Source of the DNA: Ochrobactrum sp. BTU1
Lineage (GTDB): Bacteria > Pseudomonadota > Alphaproteobacteria > Rhizobiales > Rhizobiaceae
Length of the DNA stretch: 64,000 nt
Direction: 5' to 3'
Assembly (NCBI GenBank): GCA_018798825.1
Contig: CP076354.1
Location: 1,939,001-2,003,000, forward strand
The position numbers were made by a program, and so were the translations under genes. Position 1 is the stretch's first letter. The number at the start of each line of letters is the position of its first letter. The notes beneath the pieces are model-generated. The model ran no database searches, had not been told where the DNA came from, and worked only from the letters and a program-made list of their open reading frames with translations. Positions 1 through 9,081 of the stretch are shown one piece after another.

Positions 1-35
1 AAACGCCGCGTATCCCATCAATATACGCGGCGTTT
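1..35. terminator. Terminator-like hairpin at the left edge
   Basis: A perfect 13-base inverted repeat (AAACGCCGCGTAT / ATACGCGGCGTTT) encloses a 9-base loop. It lies about 30 bases past the stop of the small minus-strand gene and may end it, or it may end a gene entering from the left. The sequence beyond the edge, where a minus-strand T-run would be, is not visible. Confidence 0.6.
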
Positions 36-65
36 CATAGAATTGTATTGAAGACACCCGAATTA

Positions 66-266
66 TCATTTCAGATTTTTATTCGCAAAATGCGCTATTG
101 CACCCGGCAAGGCATGTTCCACGCTGCCAACAAAAGAAGGTGTATCCGATATAACTTGAATATACCCTTCATTATATAATGTACAATTTACAACATTAAA
201 AAATGAAACACCGGAATTTACAGATAAACCGCCGTTACCGATAATAATTTTGATAACATCATCCAT
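66..266 (-). CDS. Small hypothetical protein (66 aa), AT-rich
   Basis: I do not recognise this 66-residue protein. It begins MDDVIKIIIGNGG and has no clear signal peptide, membrane helix or known motif; it looks like a small soluble protein with hydrophobic beta-type stretches. The ATG at 266 has only a weak upstream GGGTTG. The stretch from about 40 to 400 is visibly richer in A and T than the neighbouring genes, and the codons are AT-ending, unlike the GC-ending codons of rpmF and mtgA. It sits between two terminator hairpins, so it would be a single-gene unit. That composition hints at recent acquisition or a poorly conserved orphan. It could also be a chance frame; codon-bias scoring was not possible here. 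Confidence 0.45.
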   Translation of the reverse strand: MDDVIKIIIGNGGLSVNSGVSFFNVVNCTLYNEGYIQVISDTPSFVGSVEHALPGAIAHFANKNLK

Positions 267-403
267 TTTTACAACCCATAGAAAGTTGAATAACTAACAA
301 GGGTGATGTTTCTTAATTTATAAGGCAAAATTGTGATTTTTTACCTTTTGATAAAACCTTGAATAAACATAGAATGCATAGTTGCTATTGCATTAGAACA
401 AAG

Positions 404-439
404 AAAACGCCGCTTCCGGAGACCGGAAACGGCGTTTTT
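404..439 (-). terminator. Terminator of rpmF
   Basis: A 15-base stem with one mismatch (AAACGCCG-c-TTCCGG against CCGGAA-a-CGGCGTTT) around a 3-base loop lies 35 bases past the rpmF stop. On the minus strand it ends in a T tract. The opposite strand also has a T tract, so it may work in both directions. Confidence 0.8.
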
Positions 440-473
440 GAAATTCATCTTTCAGCTGCGATGCAGCCTAAGA

Positions 474-653
474 CTATTCCTTAGCTTCGAGGACCTGACG
501 GCCGCGATACATACCGCTCTTAAGATCGATATGATGCGGACGACGAAGTTCGCCCGAGTTCTTGTCCTCGACGTAAGTCGGGGCCTTGAGAGCGTCTGCC
601 GAACGGCGCATGCCGCGCTTCGACGGAGACGTTTTGCGTTTTGGTACTGCCAT
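474..653 (-). CDS. rpmF: 50S ribosomal protein bL32
   Basis: This 59-residue protein starts [20 protein letters not shown], the hallmark N-terminus of bL32, a small basic protein of the large ribosomal subunit near the peptidyl-transferase region. The start is the ATG at 653; the open frame extends further upstream but the family begins at this methionine. It lacks the paired cysteines of zinc-binding L32 forms, so it is the zinc-independent type. It lies downstream of mtgA on the same strand with a 149-base gap and is followed by a strong terminator. The pairing of rpmF with mtgA is a common arrangement in Rhizobiales. Confidence 0.97.
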   Translation of the reverse strand: MAVPKRKTSPSKRGMRRSADALKAPTYVEDKNSGELRRPHHIDLKSGMYRGRQVLEAKE

Positions 654-802
654 GGATCCAGCTCCACTGATCGATAAACAAACGTCCGGCACGGCCCCGA
701 GGAGCCTGTCACATCGGACATAATTCCGGAAAGTCACGTGCCTATACACGCTCTCACTGCATTTGACCAGTCAGAGTCTTATCTTTTTTCCTGTCCAGCC
801 GT

Positions 803-1537
803 TTATCGAACGCATGTCACATAGGGCCCGGCCCTGGAAGCGCGCCCGGCAACGATGCGCGAGATACGCTGCATGTTGCGCGTTGGCTTTGCCGGATTGC
901 GCAAAGCGGGATTGGGAAGCGTTACGGCAAGCAAAGCGGCTTGCTGGGCAGTCAGACGTGATGCAGGCCGATTGAAGTAATGTTGGGCGGCCGCCTCGAT
1001 TCCATAGATGCCCGGTCCCCATTCAGCAATATTGAGATAGATCTCCATAATACGCTGTTTTGACAGCACGGCATCGGCGACCAGCGCCAAAGGAAATTCG
1101 AGCCCCTTGCGGACATAAGACCGGCCGTTCCACAGGAACAGGTTTTTCACAGTCTGCATGGTGATGGTCGATGCGCCGCGGCTTGGACCGCCCTCACCCG
1201 CATCATCAAGCACGAGACTGAGCTGGTGCCAGTCCACGCCGCCATGGCTGCAGAACTGTCCATCCTCAGCCATCATCACCGAATTCACAAGAACAGGTGC
1301 AACATCCTCAATGCTGACCCACTGCCGATCTACATCGCGCAGAAGAACATAGTCCTTCACCATCAATGTCGAGATCGGACGAACAAAAGGAACCGAATAG
1401 ACCAGGATCAGAAAAAGCGGCAGAACCGCAAGCACCACCAAAATCTTGAGCATGAGGGCAATTCTGCCACCCCAAACGGGATCAGCCAAGTAACCGCGAC
1501 CATCTTTACTCTTGAGAATGATTTTTGCCACGTCCAC
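803..1537 (-). CDS. mtgA: Monofunctional peptidoglycan glycosyltransferase MtgA
   Basis: A family GT51 transglycosylase that polymerises lipid II into glycan strands on the outer face of the inner membrane. One N-terminal membrane segment (about residues 29-50, LKILVVLAVLPLFLILVYSV) is followed by the catalytic domain, with the signature around the catalytic glutamate (MMAEDGQFCSHGGVDW), the GASTITMQTVKNLFLW motif and the second conserved block LSKQRIMEIYLNIAEWGPG. The length of 244 residues is normal for MtgA and there is no transpeptidase domain. The start shown is GTG at 1537; a second in-frame GTG lies two codons later and a methionine just before the membrane segment (1453) is less likely. 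rpmF follows on the same strand. Confidence 0.95.
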   Translation of the reverse strand: MDVAKIILKSKDGRGYLADPVWGGRIALMLKILVVLAVLPLFLILVYSVPFVRPISTLMVKDYVLLRDVDRQWVSIEDVAPVLVNSVMMAEDGQFCSHGGVDWHQLSLVLDDAGEGGPSRGASTITMQTVKNLFLWNGRSYVRKGLEFPLALVADAVLSKQRIMEIYLNIAEWGPGIYGIEAAAQHYFNRPASRLTAQQAALLAVTLPNPALRNPAKPTRNMQRISRIVAGRASRAGPYVTCVR

Positions 1538-1545
1538 AGCCTGTT

Positions 1546-1612
1546 AGAGCATTTCCAGCAAAAGTGAGAATCGATTTTGCGTTCGAAAATGCGTAAGACA
1601 AATAGATAAAGC
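1546..1612. repeat. REP-like intergenic element, copy 1
   Basis: This matches the core of other copies in the window: AGAGCATTTCC, then AAAAGTG, then a CGGTTTTGCG-like stretch, then AAATGCG. It lies just upstream of mtgA. It is related to the copies near 2748, 6912, 15551, 25288, 34867, 45169 and 51017. Confidence 0.65.
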
Positions 1613-1684
1613 AGCTCGAGTGTTAGCTTGAACTGCTTTAGCCCCATTCAAGCGACATAAACTATTCCTTAACAATAATGAACC

Positions 1685-1799
1685 TGATTCCATAATCAGC
1701 CGCAGGAATTCAGCGACCAAATTGAGCGCTTTATGGCTCAAAATCCGCTGTTTGATGACCGCTTGATGAAAAAGCCTGTGCTGATCGATGTGGCCAGTT
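1685..1799 (+). pseudogene. Possible gene fossil: C-terminal reading-frame remnant
   Basis: Between mtgA and ispA a plus-strand frame opens after a stop at 1685-1687 and closes at a TGA at 1797-1799. It encodes about 36 residues with strongly coding-like composition (FSDQIERFMAQNPLFDD, then KKPVLIDVAS). Its codons (GAT GAC CGC TTG ATG, GTG CTG ATC GAT GTG GCC) match the usage of real genes here, unlike the flanking bases. There is no start with a ribosome-binding site. It looks like the last part of a protein whose upstream region was lost or replaced by the repeat at 1546-1612. The family is not recognised. A 22-residue leader peptide starting at 1733 is an alternative. Confidence 0.4.
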
Positions 1800-1834
1800 G
1801 ACCAAATCAGCGCTTTCGTCCATCCCCTTTAGAC

Positions 1835-2749
1835 ATGGAAAACGTGTCTGTCGATTTTGCTCAATCCCTGAACCTAAGCGCCCTCGAAGTCGAGACAATG
1901 CTGGTTGGGCTTCTGGATCTTCGTTTGCGCACCGGCGAAGTGGCTCGCCCCGAGCGACTGCTCGCTGCCATGCGCCACGGCGTGCTGAACGGCGGCAAAA
2001 GACTGCGTCCCTTCCTCGTCATCGAAAGTGCAGCCCTTTTTGGTCAGCATGGCGATGCGGTTCTGCGCGTGGCATCCGCGCTTGAGTGCATCCATTGTTA
2101 TTCGCTCGTCCATGACGATCTGCCAGCGATGGACAATGATGATATGCGGCGTGGTCAACCGACCGTACACAAGGCTTTTGATGAGGCCGCAGCGATTCTC
2201 GCGGGCGACAGCCTGCTGACCTATGCTTTTGACATCGTGGCCTCAGACGAAACCGATCTTCCGGCCAGCATTCGCATCGAACTGGTCTCAGCTTTGGCGC
2301 GGGCTTCCGGCATTGGCGGCATGGCCGGTGGTCAGGCGCTTGATCTGATGGCGGAAGATAACAAACCCGATGAAGCAGGCATTATCACGCTGCAAGCCAT
2401 GAAAACTGGTGCGCTGATTCGTTTTGCCTGTGAAGCCGGAGCGATCATTGCAGGCGCATCGCGCGAAGACCGCGAACGCATGGCGGAATTCGGTTCGGCC
2501 ATCGGTCTCGCCTTCCAACTTGCCGACGATCTTCTTGATGTAACTGCCGATGCGGCGATCATGGGCAAGGCAACAGGCAAGGATGCAGCGGCAGGCAAAG
2601 CCACGCTCGTTGCGTTGCATGGCATCGACTGGACGCGCAAGCAGCTCTCCGGTCTGGTGGCTCAGGCGGAAAGCCTGCTGGAACCATTTGGCGAAGATGC
2701 AGTGATTCTCAAACAGGCCGCTCGCTTCATCGCAGAGCGACAGAGCTAA
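1835..2749 (+). CDS. ispA: Polyprenyl (farnesyl/geranyl) diphosphate synthase
   Basis: A trans-prenyltransferase that condenses isopentenyl diphosphate with allylic diphosphates to make farnesyl diphosphate, feeding ubiquinone, undecaprenol and hopanoid synthesis. The first aspartate-rich motif is DDLPAMD at residues 94-100 and the second is DDLLD at 231-235; the substrate-binding GGKRLRP lies at 53-59. The length of 304 residues fits the short-chain IspA class. In the first motif two residues separate the paired aspartates from MD, the usual bacterial farnesyl-synthase form. The ATG start at 1835 has only a weak ribosome-binding site. The stop codon TAA at 2747-2749 merges with a REP-like element (TAAAGCGCATC). 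With ispG (4608-5879) this is the second isoprenoid gene in the window, though not in an operon with it. Confidence 0.93.
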   Translation: MENVSVDFAQSLNLSALEVETMLVGLLDLRLRTGEVARPERLLAAMRHGVLNGGKRLRPFLVIESAALFGQHGDAVLRVASALECIHCYSLVHDDLPAMDNDDMRRGQPTVHKAFDEAAAILAGDSLLTYAFDIVASDETDLPASIRIELVSALARASGIGGMAGGQALDLMAEDNKPDEAGIITLQAMKTGALIRFACEAGAIIAGASREDRERMAEFGSAIGLAFQLADDLLDVTADAAIMGKATGKDAAAGKATLVALHGIDWTRKQLSGLVAQAESLLEPFGEDAVILKQAARFIAERQS

Positions 2750-2798
2750 AGCGCATCCCGAAAAATGTGAAACGGTTTTCTGACCGATGCGCGTCAAA
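2748..2798. repeat. REP-like intergenic element, copy 2, overlapping the ispA stop
   Basis: The element reads AAAGCGCATCCCGAAAA, then TGTGAAACGGTTTTC, then CCGATGCGC. The inverted ends GCGCATC and GATGCGC can pair. Its first bases are shared with the ispA stop codon. Confidence 0.7.
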
Positions 2799-2806
2799 GC
2801 CAGCTC

Positions 2807-3265
2807 TTAGAGATCTTCTTCACGCACTTTGATGATGGCAACGTCATCGACCGAGAGCTGGCGGCCATCAAGTGCGCGCACCTCAAGCTTCGCCACGCCT
2901 TCACCATTGATGGTATCAACCAGTTTTGAATGCGGCTCATCAGGCGCAAACAGATAGTTCTCGCCCCATTGCCGCAGAGCAACGACAACCGGCAACAGAT
3001 CACGACCCTTGGCGGTCAGTCGATATTCCTGATGTGCGCCGCCTTTGGGATCGGACACCATCTCCATAATGCCTTCGCCCGTCAGCTTGCGCAGCCGTTC
3101 AGCCAGAATGTTACGCGCGATGCCCAGATTCTTCTGAAATGCGCTGAACCGCGTTACCCCATCAAAAGCTTCGCGCACGATCAATAGCGACCACCAGTCG
3201 CCGATCACATCCAGCGCACGCGCGCTTGGGCAATAGTCACCTTTTAGGCTCTTCTTGCGAACCAT
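2807..3265 (-). CDS. HxlR-family transcriptional regulator
   Basis: A winged-helix regulator of about 152 residues from the ATG at 3265 (MVRKKSLKGDYCPSARALD). It has the family-typical cysteine before a proline near the N-terminus (DYCPSA), then WWSLLIVREAFDGVTRFSAFQKNLGIARNILAERLRKL, the recognition helix region. HxlR proteins act as dimers, often as redox or electrophile sensors through this cysteine. An alternative ATG at 3280 adds five residues. It is divergent from an MFS exporter, and the 95-base gap holds a perfect 12-base inverted repeat, so it probably controls itself and the exporter. The regulator role is firm; the ligand is unknown. Confidence 0.88.
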   Translation of the reverse strand: MVRKKSLKGDYCPSARALDVIGDWWSLLIVREAFDGVTRFSAFQKNLGIARNILAERLRKLTGEGIMEMVSDPKGGAHQEYRLTAKGRDLLPVVVALRQWGENYLFAPDEPHSKLVDTINGEGVAKLEVRALDGRQLSVDDVAIIKVREEDL

Positions 3266-3286
3266 GTTTACTCCATGCATTTCAAC

Positions 3287-3349
3287 TTGGTTGCAATATA
3301 AAACCAATCGCGCTAAAAGCAAAATGGTTTCATTTTAAAACCATTTTGC
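3287..3349. promoter_or_regulatory. Probable HxlR operator between divergent genes
   Basis: Two inverted repeats share the same half-site. GCAAAATGGTTT (3319-3330) pairs perfectly with AAACCATTTTGC (3338-3349) across 7 bases. TTGGTT (3287-3292) pairs with AACCAA (3302-3307) across 9 bases. The larger repeat ends two bases before the GGAG ribosome-binding site of the MFS gene. Confidence 0.65.
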
Positions 3350-3360
3350 AGGAGCCAATC

Positions 3361-4605
3361 ATGCAGTCCTATCCCAGCGCGGCAGCACCGTCTGCCGCGA
3401 ACGACCTTGTGCGCCCTTCGCTTTCCCGAGCGACACTGCTGCTGTTTGCCATTGCCAGTGGCCTCGCTGTGGCCAATGTCTATTTCGCACATCCGCTTCT
3501 TGATGTGATGTCAGATGATATGGGGCTTAAACGTTCAACCGCCGGCCTTATCATTGCGTCTAGCCAGGTCGGCTATGCAATCGGCCTCATTTTTCTGGTG
3601 CCCCTTGGCGACCTTTTCGACCGGCGAAAACTGATTCTCACGCATTTCCTGCTGTCGGTCTTATCGCTTCTAGCCATTGGCTTTGCAGGAACTGCTACCA
3701 TGTTGTTGTTGGCAATGGCCACGACGGGGCTTCTGGCTGTCGTCACACAAGCACTCGTTGCCTATGCGGCGAGCCTTGCCGATCCGATGCGGCGCGGTCA
3801 TGTGGTGGGGATTGTCACAAGCGGCATCGTACTTGGCATATTGCTGGCACGCGCCATAGCTGGCGCGCTCACTGATATTGGCGGATGGCGCAGCGTTTAC
3901 TTCAGTTCCGCAGCACTCACATTGCTGATTTCGCTACTTCTATGGCGCAGCCTGCCACAACAGAATCGTCAAACGACCAGCGTCTCCTACCCCGCGCTTA
4001 TTCTGTCACTTGTAACGCTGTTCCGCTCCGAACCCGTGCTCCGTGTCCGCGCAATCATTGCCATGCTGATCTTTGCTGATATCACCACGCTGCTTGCGCC
4101 GCTCGTCATGCCCCTCAGCGCACCGCCTTTTGAATTGAACCATGCGCAAATTGGACTGTTCGGCCTGGCCGGAGCCGCAGGTGCGCTTGCCGCTTCTCGT
4201 GCGGGCGCGGCTGCGGACCGGGGGCAGGCTCAGCGCATGACCGGCATCGCGCTCACGCTGATGCTGTTATCGTGGATACCAATTGCCCTGCTCAATTATT
4301 CACTGCTCTGGCTGATTGCAGGTGTGCTCGTCATCGATTTCGGACTTCAGGCTGTGCATGTCACCAATCAGGCAATGATCTATCGCGTGCGGCCCGAGGC
4401 ACAGAACAGACTCACCGCTGCCTATATGGTTTTCTATTCCATCGGCAGCGCAAGCGGCTCGTCTCTTTCAACATGGATCTATGCTTATGCGGGCTGGAAC
4501 GGTGTCTGCCTGCTGGGTGCTGGCATCAGCCTCTTCACACTCACATTCTGGGCTGCGACCCGTAAATCAATGCCGGAGGTCGCAACGCGCCCAGTATCAA
4601 ACTGA
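3361..4605 (+). CDS. MFS transporter, drug/metabolite efflux type
   Basis: A 414-residue inner-membrane protein with about 12 hydrophobic segments and the major-facilitator loop 2-3 signature in modified form (PLGDLFDRRKLILTHFLL, about residues 81-98). It resembles the proton-driven DHA1 efflux families. The ATG at 3361 is chosen because it follows GCAGGAGCCAATC; the frame is open upstream but that part overlaps the regulator's start. It is divergent from the HxlR regulator with a shared palindromic operator, an arrangement typical of inducible exporters. The substrate cannot be told from sequence. Confidence 0.9.
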   Translation: MQSYPSAAAPSAANDLVRPSLSRATLLLFAIASGLAVANVYFAHPLLDVMSDDMGLKRSTAGLIIASSQVGYAIGLIFLVPLGDLFDRRKLILTHFLLSVLSLLAIGFAGTATMLLLAMATTGLLAVVTQALVAYAASLADPMRRGHVVGIVTSGIVLGILLARAIAGALTDIGGWRSVYFSSAALTLLISLLLWRSLPQQNRQTTSVSYPALILSLVTLFRSEPVLRVRAIIAMLIFADITTLLAPLVMPLSAPPFELNHAQIGLFGLAGAAGALAASRAGAAADRGQAQRMTGIALTLMLLSWIPIALLNYSLLWLIAGVLVIDFGLQAVHVTNQAMIYRVRPEAQNRLTAAYMVFYSIGSASGSSLSTWIYAYAGWNGVCLLGAGISLFTLTFWAATRKSMPEVATRPVSN

Positions 4606-4607
4606 AA

Positions 4608-5927
<1,320 letters not shown>

Positions 5928-6086
5928 TCACGCATCGGGAACTGCTCTTGGTACGGGCCTGCTTTCAGGTGGCGTAGCAAGGCGCAATTGTCAACGCCTG
6001 ACCGCCTCGCTTTGTTGTTATATAATCACTTGCCGACGCCTTGTCGCCTCCTCATTATGGGATGATTCCAGAGGAGGAGATAAAAA

Positions 6087-6878
6087 ATGCCAAATGCGAA
6101 TGCCCGCAAAACCGCAATTATCACCGGTTCCAATTCAGGCATCGGACTTGGCATTGCCCACGCGCTTGCGGGTTCTGGGCACAATGTTGTGATCAACTCC
6201 TTCACGGACCGTAGCGAAGACCACGATTTGGCAAAAACAATCGCCGCAGAACATGGCGTAAGCGTGATCTATGTCAGCGCCGATATGTCCAAAGCTGATG
6301 ACTGCCGCGCGCTGATTGAAAAGAGCGTGGAAGCCTTTGGCAGTGCCGATATCCTCGTCAACAATGCCGGTATCCAGCATGTGGCACCGGTCGAAGACTT
6401 TCCGACCGAGCAATGGGACCGGATCATCGCGATCAACCTGACCTCAGCATTCCACACGTCAGCGGCTGCAATACCACATATGAAAAAAGCTGGTTGGGGC
6501 CGGATCATTAACATCGCATCAGCGCATGGACTTGTTGCCTCGCCATTCAAGTCGGCCTATGTGGCAGCAAAGCATGGCATTGTCGGCTTCACAAAAACGC
6601 TGGCACTTGAACTTGCCCTTGCCAGGATCACGGCCAATTCCATCTGCCCCGGCTATGTGCTGACCCCGCTTGTCGAAGCGCAGATACCCGATCAGATGAA
6701 AGCTCATAACATGGATCGCGAAACAGTAATCCGCGAAGTCATGCTCGATAAACAGCCGACGAAGGAATTCGTGACCACTGCTCAGATCGGTGCGCTTGCG
6801 GCCTTCCTTGCAACGGATGCCGCAGCGCAGATCAATGGTGCCGCCCTCCCGGTCGAGGGCGGCTGGACCGCTGAATGA
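6087..6878 (+). CDS. bdhA: D-3-hydroxybutyrate dehydrogenase
   Basis: A 263-residue short-chain dehydrogenase/reductase that interconverts (R)-3-hydroxybutyrate and acetoacetate with NAD, used in polyhydroxybutyrate turnover. The N-terminal cofactor motif is TGSNSGIGLG (residues 13-22), the NNAG motif follows at about 92, the catalytic serine lies in IASAHGLVAS, and the YxxxK pair in SAYVAAKHG. The QIPDQMKAHNM segment and the GWTAE end match bacterial 3-hydroxybutyrate dehydrogenases rather than generic SDR reductases. The ATG is preceded by GAGGAGGAG. It is a single-gene unit closed by a strong terminator. The gap from 5880 to 6086 holds the divergent start regions of ispG and this gene. Confidence 0.93.
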   Translation: MPNANARKTAIITGSNSGIGLGIAHALAGSGHNVVINSFTDRSEDHDLAKTIAAEHGVSVIYVSADMSKADDCRALIEKSVEAFGSADILVNNAGIQHVAPVEDFPTEQWDRIIAINLTSAFHTSAAAIPHMKKAGWGRIINIASAHGLVASPFKSAYVAAKHGIVGFTKTLALELALARITANSICPGYVLTPLVEAQIPDQMKAHNMDRETVIREVMLDKQPTKEFVTTAQIGALAAFLATDAAAQINGAALPVEGGWTAE

Positions 6879-6910
6879 ACATCGAGCGATATTCGCTCGA
6901 TGTATTTTTT
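6879..6910 (+). terminator. Terminator of bdhA
   Basis: A perfect 11-base stem (ACATCGAGCGA / TCGCTCGATGT) with a 3-base loop and a run of six T starts directly at the bdhA stop codon. Confidence 0.9.
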
Positions 6911-6911
6911 C

Positions 6912-6961
6912 CACGCATTATCCTACGCAAAACCGCTACGCACTTTTGCTGGAAATGCTTT
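6912..6961. repeat. REP-like intergenic element, copy 3, overlapping an MFS stop
   Basis: Read on the minus strand the element begins TAAAGCATTTCCAGC, where TAA is the stop codon of the MFS gene, and continues with AAAAGTGCG, AGCGGTTTTGCG and AATGCG. It is a near match to copy 1 and in the same orientation relative to its upstream gene as copies 2 and 7. Confidence 0.7.
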
Positions 6962-8153
6962 AATGCGAACTGTCCGCATATTTTGCCAGTCCTGAGAAAG
7001 CGAGCACCACAAGCAACAGCACAGGCAATGACAGGAACACGACGCTGAAGCCGCTATGCTTGGCGACAAAGCCGATCAGCGAAGGCGCAACCAGCATACC
7101 GGAATAGCCCATGGTGGTGGCAATCGACAGGCCAACACTTGGATTGATGCCCGGCAGGTTGCCGCCAATCGAGAAGGCTATCGGCACCATGTTGGAAATG
7201 CCGATACCGCAAATGGCAAAGCCAAAGATCACCGCGTAAGGGTGGCTCGACAGGCCGACAATCACCATGCCGATAATGGCAATCGACGTGCAGAAGCGCA
7301 GCGTGTTGATCGCGCCGAAACGGTCGCGGACAATATCGCCTGCAAAGCGCATGATCGCCATGGTCATGGAGAAAGCTGCGAAGCCAAAACCAGCGACCGT
7401 CACTGACGCACCCATTTCATCGCGCAGATAATATGCACCCCAATCAAGTATTGCGCCCTCCGGGATCATCGAGAACAATGCGATAATGCCGACCAGCCAT
7501 GGCAGCGCATTGCGCGGCAGCACCAGCTTCTGCTTCTCGCCGCTTGGATGATGAAATTTGTCCGCAACAATCGAAGGCCATGCAAAAATCAGCAATCCTG
7601 CTGCCACAACGGTCGCAATCAGCGCATGAATAGTCGAGCCGACATGAGCGATGAGAAAGCCACCGGTCGCGGCACCAATCAGTCCGCCAAGGCTCCAGAA
7701 GGCATGACAGGACGACATTATGGCCCGACGCATGTTCTTCTCAACAGCGACCGCATTGGCGTTCATTGCGACATCCATCGCACCGATCATGCCGCCAAAA
7801 TAGAACATGACAATCACAGCTGTGACGATATTCGGCACAAGCGCAATAATCAGCAAAGCAGGGATAAGTCCGATTGCAAACAGCTTCACAACGGCACCAG
7901 AACCGCGATGTGCGGACAATGCACCGGCCACCGGCATCATCGACAGAGAGCCGACACCGAAGACGAGGATCATCAATCCCATGCCACTGGTATCGAGCCC
8001 GAGACGCCCTGCAAATTCGGGAATTTTCGGCGCCCAGCCGCCAAAGATATAACCATTCATCAGAAAGAGCAGCGCCACAGCGATACGCTCCCTGGTTACA
8101 ATTGGCGCACGGTCATTCAGCGCATCGTTTCGTCCGGCCGTCTGTTCCATCAT
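6960..8153 (-). CDS. MFS transporter (YbjJ-like)
   Basis: A membrane protein of about 397 residues with 12 predicted hydrophobic segments. The N-terminal FLMNGYIFGGWAPKIPEFAGRLGL stretch, split here as FLMNGYIFGGWAPK then IPEFAGRLGL, is typical of the YbjJ-type major-facilitator group, often linked to sugars or sugar derivatives. ATG codons at 8153 and 8150 follow GAGG; a GTG at 8165 that overlaps the end of the upstream regulator gene by eight bases is also possible. It is co-directional with, and directly downstream of, a DeoR-type regulator, so the two form an operon and the regulator probably senses a phosphorylated compound related to the substrate. The stop codon is part of a REP-like element. 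Confidence 0.88.
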   Translation of the reverse strand: MMEQTAGRNDALNDRAPIVTRERIAVALLFLMNGYIFGGWAPKIPEFAGRLGLDTSGMGLMILVFGVGSLSMMPVAGALSAHRGSGAVVKLFAIGLIPALLIIALVPNIVTAVIVMFYFGGMIGAMDVAMNANAVAVEKNMRRAIMSSCHAFWSLGGLIGAATGGFLIAHVGSTIHALIATVVAAGLLIFAWPSIVADKFHHPSGEKQKLVLPRNALPWLVGIIALFSMIPEGAILDWGAYYLRDEMGASVTVAGFGFAAFSMTMAIMRFAGDIVRDRFGAINTLRFCTSIAIIGMVIVGLSSHPYAVIFGFAICGIGISNMVPIAFSIGGNLPGINPSVGLSIATTMGYSGMLVAPSLIGFVAKHSGFSVVFLSLPVLLLVVLAFSGLAKYADSSH

Positions 8154-8157
8154 GTCC

Positions 8158-8940
8158 TCAGTCACGCCCTTCTACGGCGTGTATAATCGTCATGCCCGAT
8201 GCCCGATAGGGCGCAAGCACATCTTCATTCGCATCCTGTTCGACAGCCATAACATTGACCGCCTCAATGGGTATGACATCGTGCGCAGCAACTGTGCCGA
8301 GCTTGTCACTGGTGATTGCCAGAACCACCTTGCGGCTGCGCCCGGCAATAACCCGCTTGAATTCCGCATCTTCCAGATGAAGCGCTGTGATGCCCGTTTC
8401 CGCTGAAAAGCCGCAGACACCAAGCATACAAAGATCAGGCCGCACCAGTTCCGCATCGCGCAAAGCGCGCGCACCAACCGCCGCACTCACGCGACGATCA
8501 ATAGGGCCGCCGATCATCACGACGTCGATCTTATCTGACTGCAGAACAATAGCAGCAATGGAGGGCGTGTTGGTGACAACGGTGATCACATCACCCCGAT
8601 CAGCCAAAAGACGCGCAAGCGCCAGATTGGTTGATGAAGAATCCAGAAACACCGTCATGTTCGGCTCGATCAGACCAGCCAGCGCAGCGGCAAGGGTCGT
8701 CTTGGCCTCCGGTCTTTCTGTATCGCGCTCTGCGAGCGGCGCGTAAGAAGGCGCGGCCTTCAAAGCACCGCCGTAGACGCGCTTGCAAAGCCCCGCCGCC
8801 GCCATCTCGCGGAGGTCACGGCGGATCGTGTCTTCCGAAACCCCGAATGACTCCGCAAGCTCGCTCGCCAATACGCGTCCGGACTGCTCAAGCAGTGCTC
8901 GAATGCGCGCCTGTCTTTCGTCCAGTAATAGCTCTGTCAT
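8158..8940 (-). CDS. DeoR/GlpR-family transcriptional regulator
   Basis: A 260-residue repressor. The N-terminal helix-turn-helix (about residues 5-58, RQARIRALLEQSGRVLASEL then FGVSEDTIRRDLREMAAAG, then the wing VYGGAL) carries the DeoR signature. The C-terminal DeoR sensor domain follows, with DSSSTNLALARLL and a phosphosugar-isomerase-like fold that in this family binds phosphorylated sugars. It lies directly upstream of the MFS gene with a 4-base gap or short overlap. Upstream of its ATG are three direct repeats of ACATGCA at 10- and 20-base spacing, which look like an operator for autoregulation. The ligand is unknown. Confidence 0.92.
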   Translation of the reverse strand: MTELLLDERQARIRALLEQSGRVLASELAESFGVSEDTIRRDLREMAAAGLCKRVYGGALKAAPSYAPLAERDTERPEAKTTLAAALAGLIEPNMTVFLDSSSTNLALARLLADRGDVITVVTNTPSIAAIVLQSDKIDVVMIGGPIDRRVSAAVGARALRDAELVRPDLCMLGVCGFSAETGITALHLEDAEFKRVIAGRSRKVVLAITSDKLGTVAAHDVIPIEAVNVMAVEQDANEDVLAPYRASGMTIIHAVEGRD

Positions 8941-8954
8941 CGCTCGTTCCTGCT

Positions 8955-8992
8955 AACATGCACAAACATGCATGAATCGGTAAAAACGTGCA
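8955..8992. promoter_or_regulatory. Phased direct repeats, probable DeoR operator
   Basis: AACATGCA starts at 8955 and 8965 and AACGTGCA at 8985, in the same orientation and on one helix face (10- and 20-base steps). They lie 15-50 bases upstream of the deoR-type start. Confidence 0.5.
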
Positions 8993-9020
8993 TAGCAGAT
9001 TTTTATGACCATGCAAGCAA

Positions 9021-9056
9021 AAGAAAACGCCGCACCCTTTATAGGGCACGGCGTCA
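9021..9056 (-). terminator. Terminator of pyc
   Basis: The stem ACGCCG-ca-CCC / GGG-ca-CGGCGT lies 28 bases past the pyc stop and is followed on the minus strand by TTTTCTTTT. Confidence 0.85.
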
Positions 9057-9081
9057 ATCATTCTACGATGTGAAAGCTGGA

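Noticed and set aside
1408..1741. Short minus-strand frames around the mtgA leader
   Set aside because: They read through the REP-like copy; part of their sequence is the translated repeat.
7548..8186. A 212-codon open frame opposite the YbjJ-like MFS gene
   Set aside because: His/Asn/Arg-rich shadow product, no start signal.
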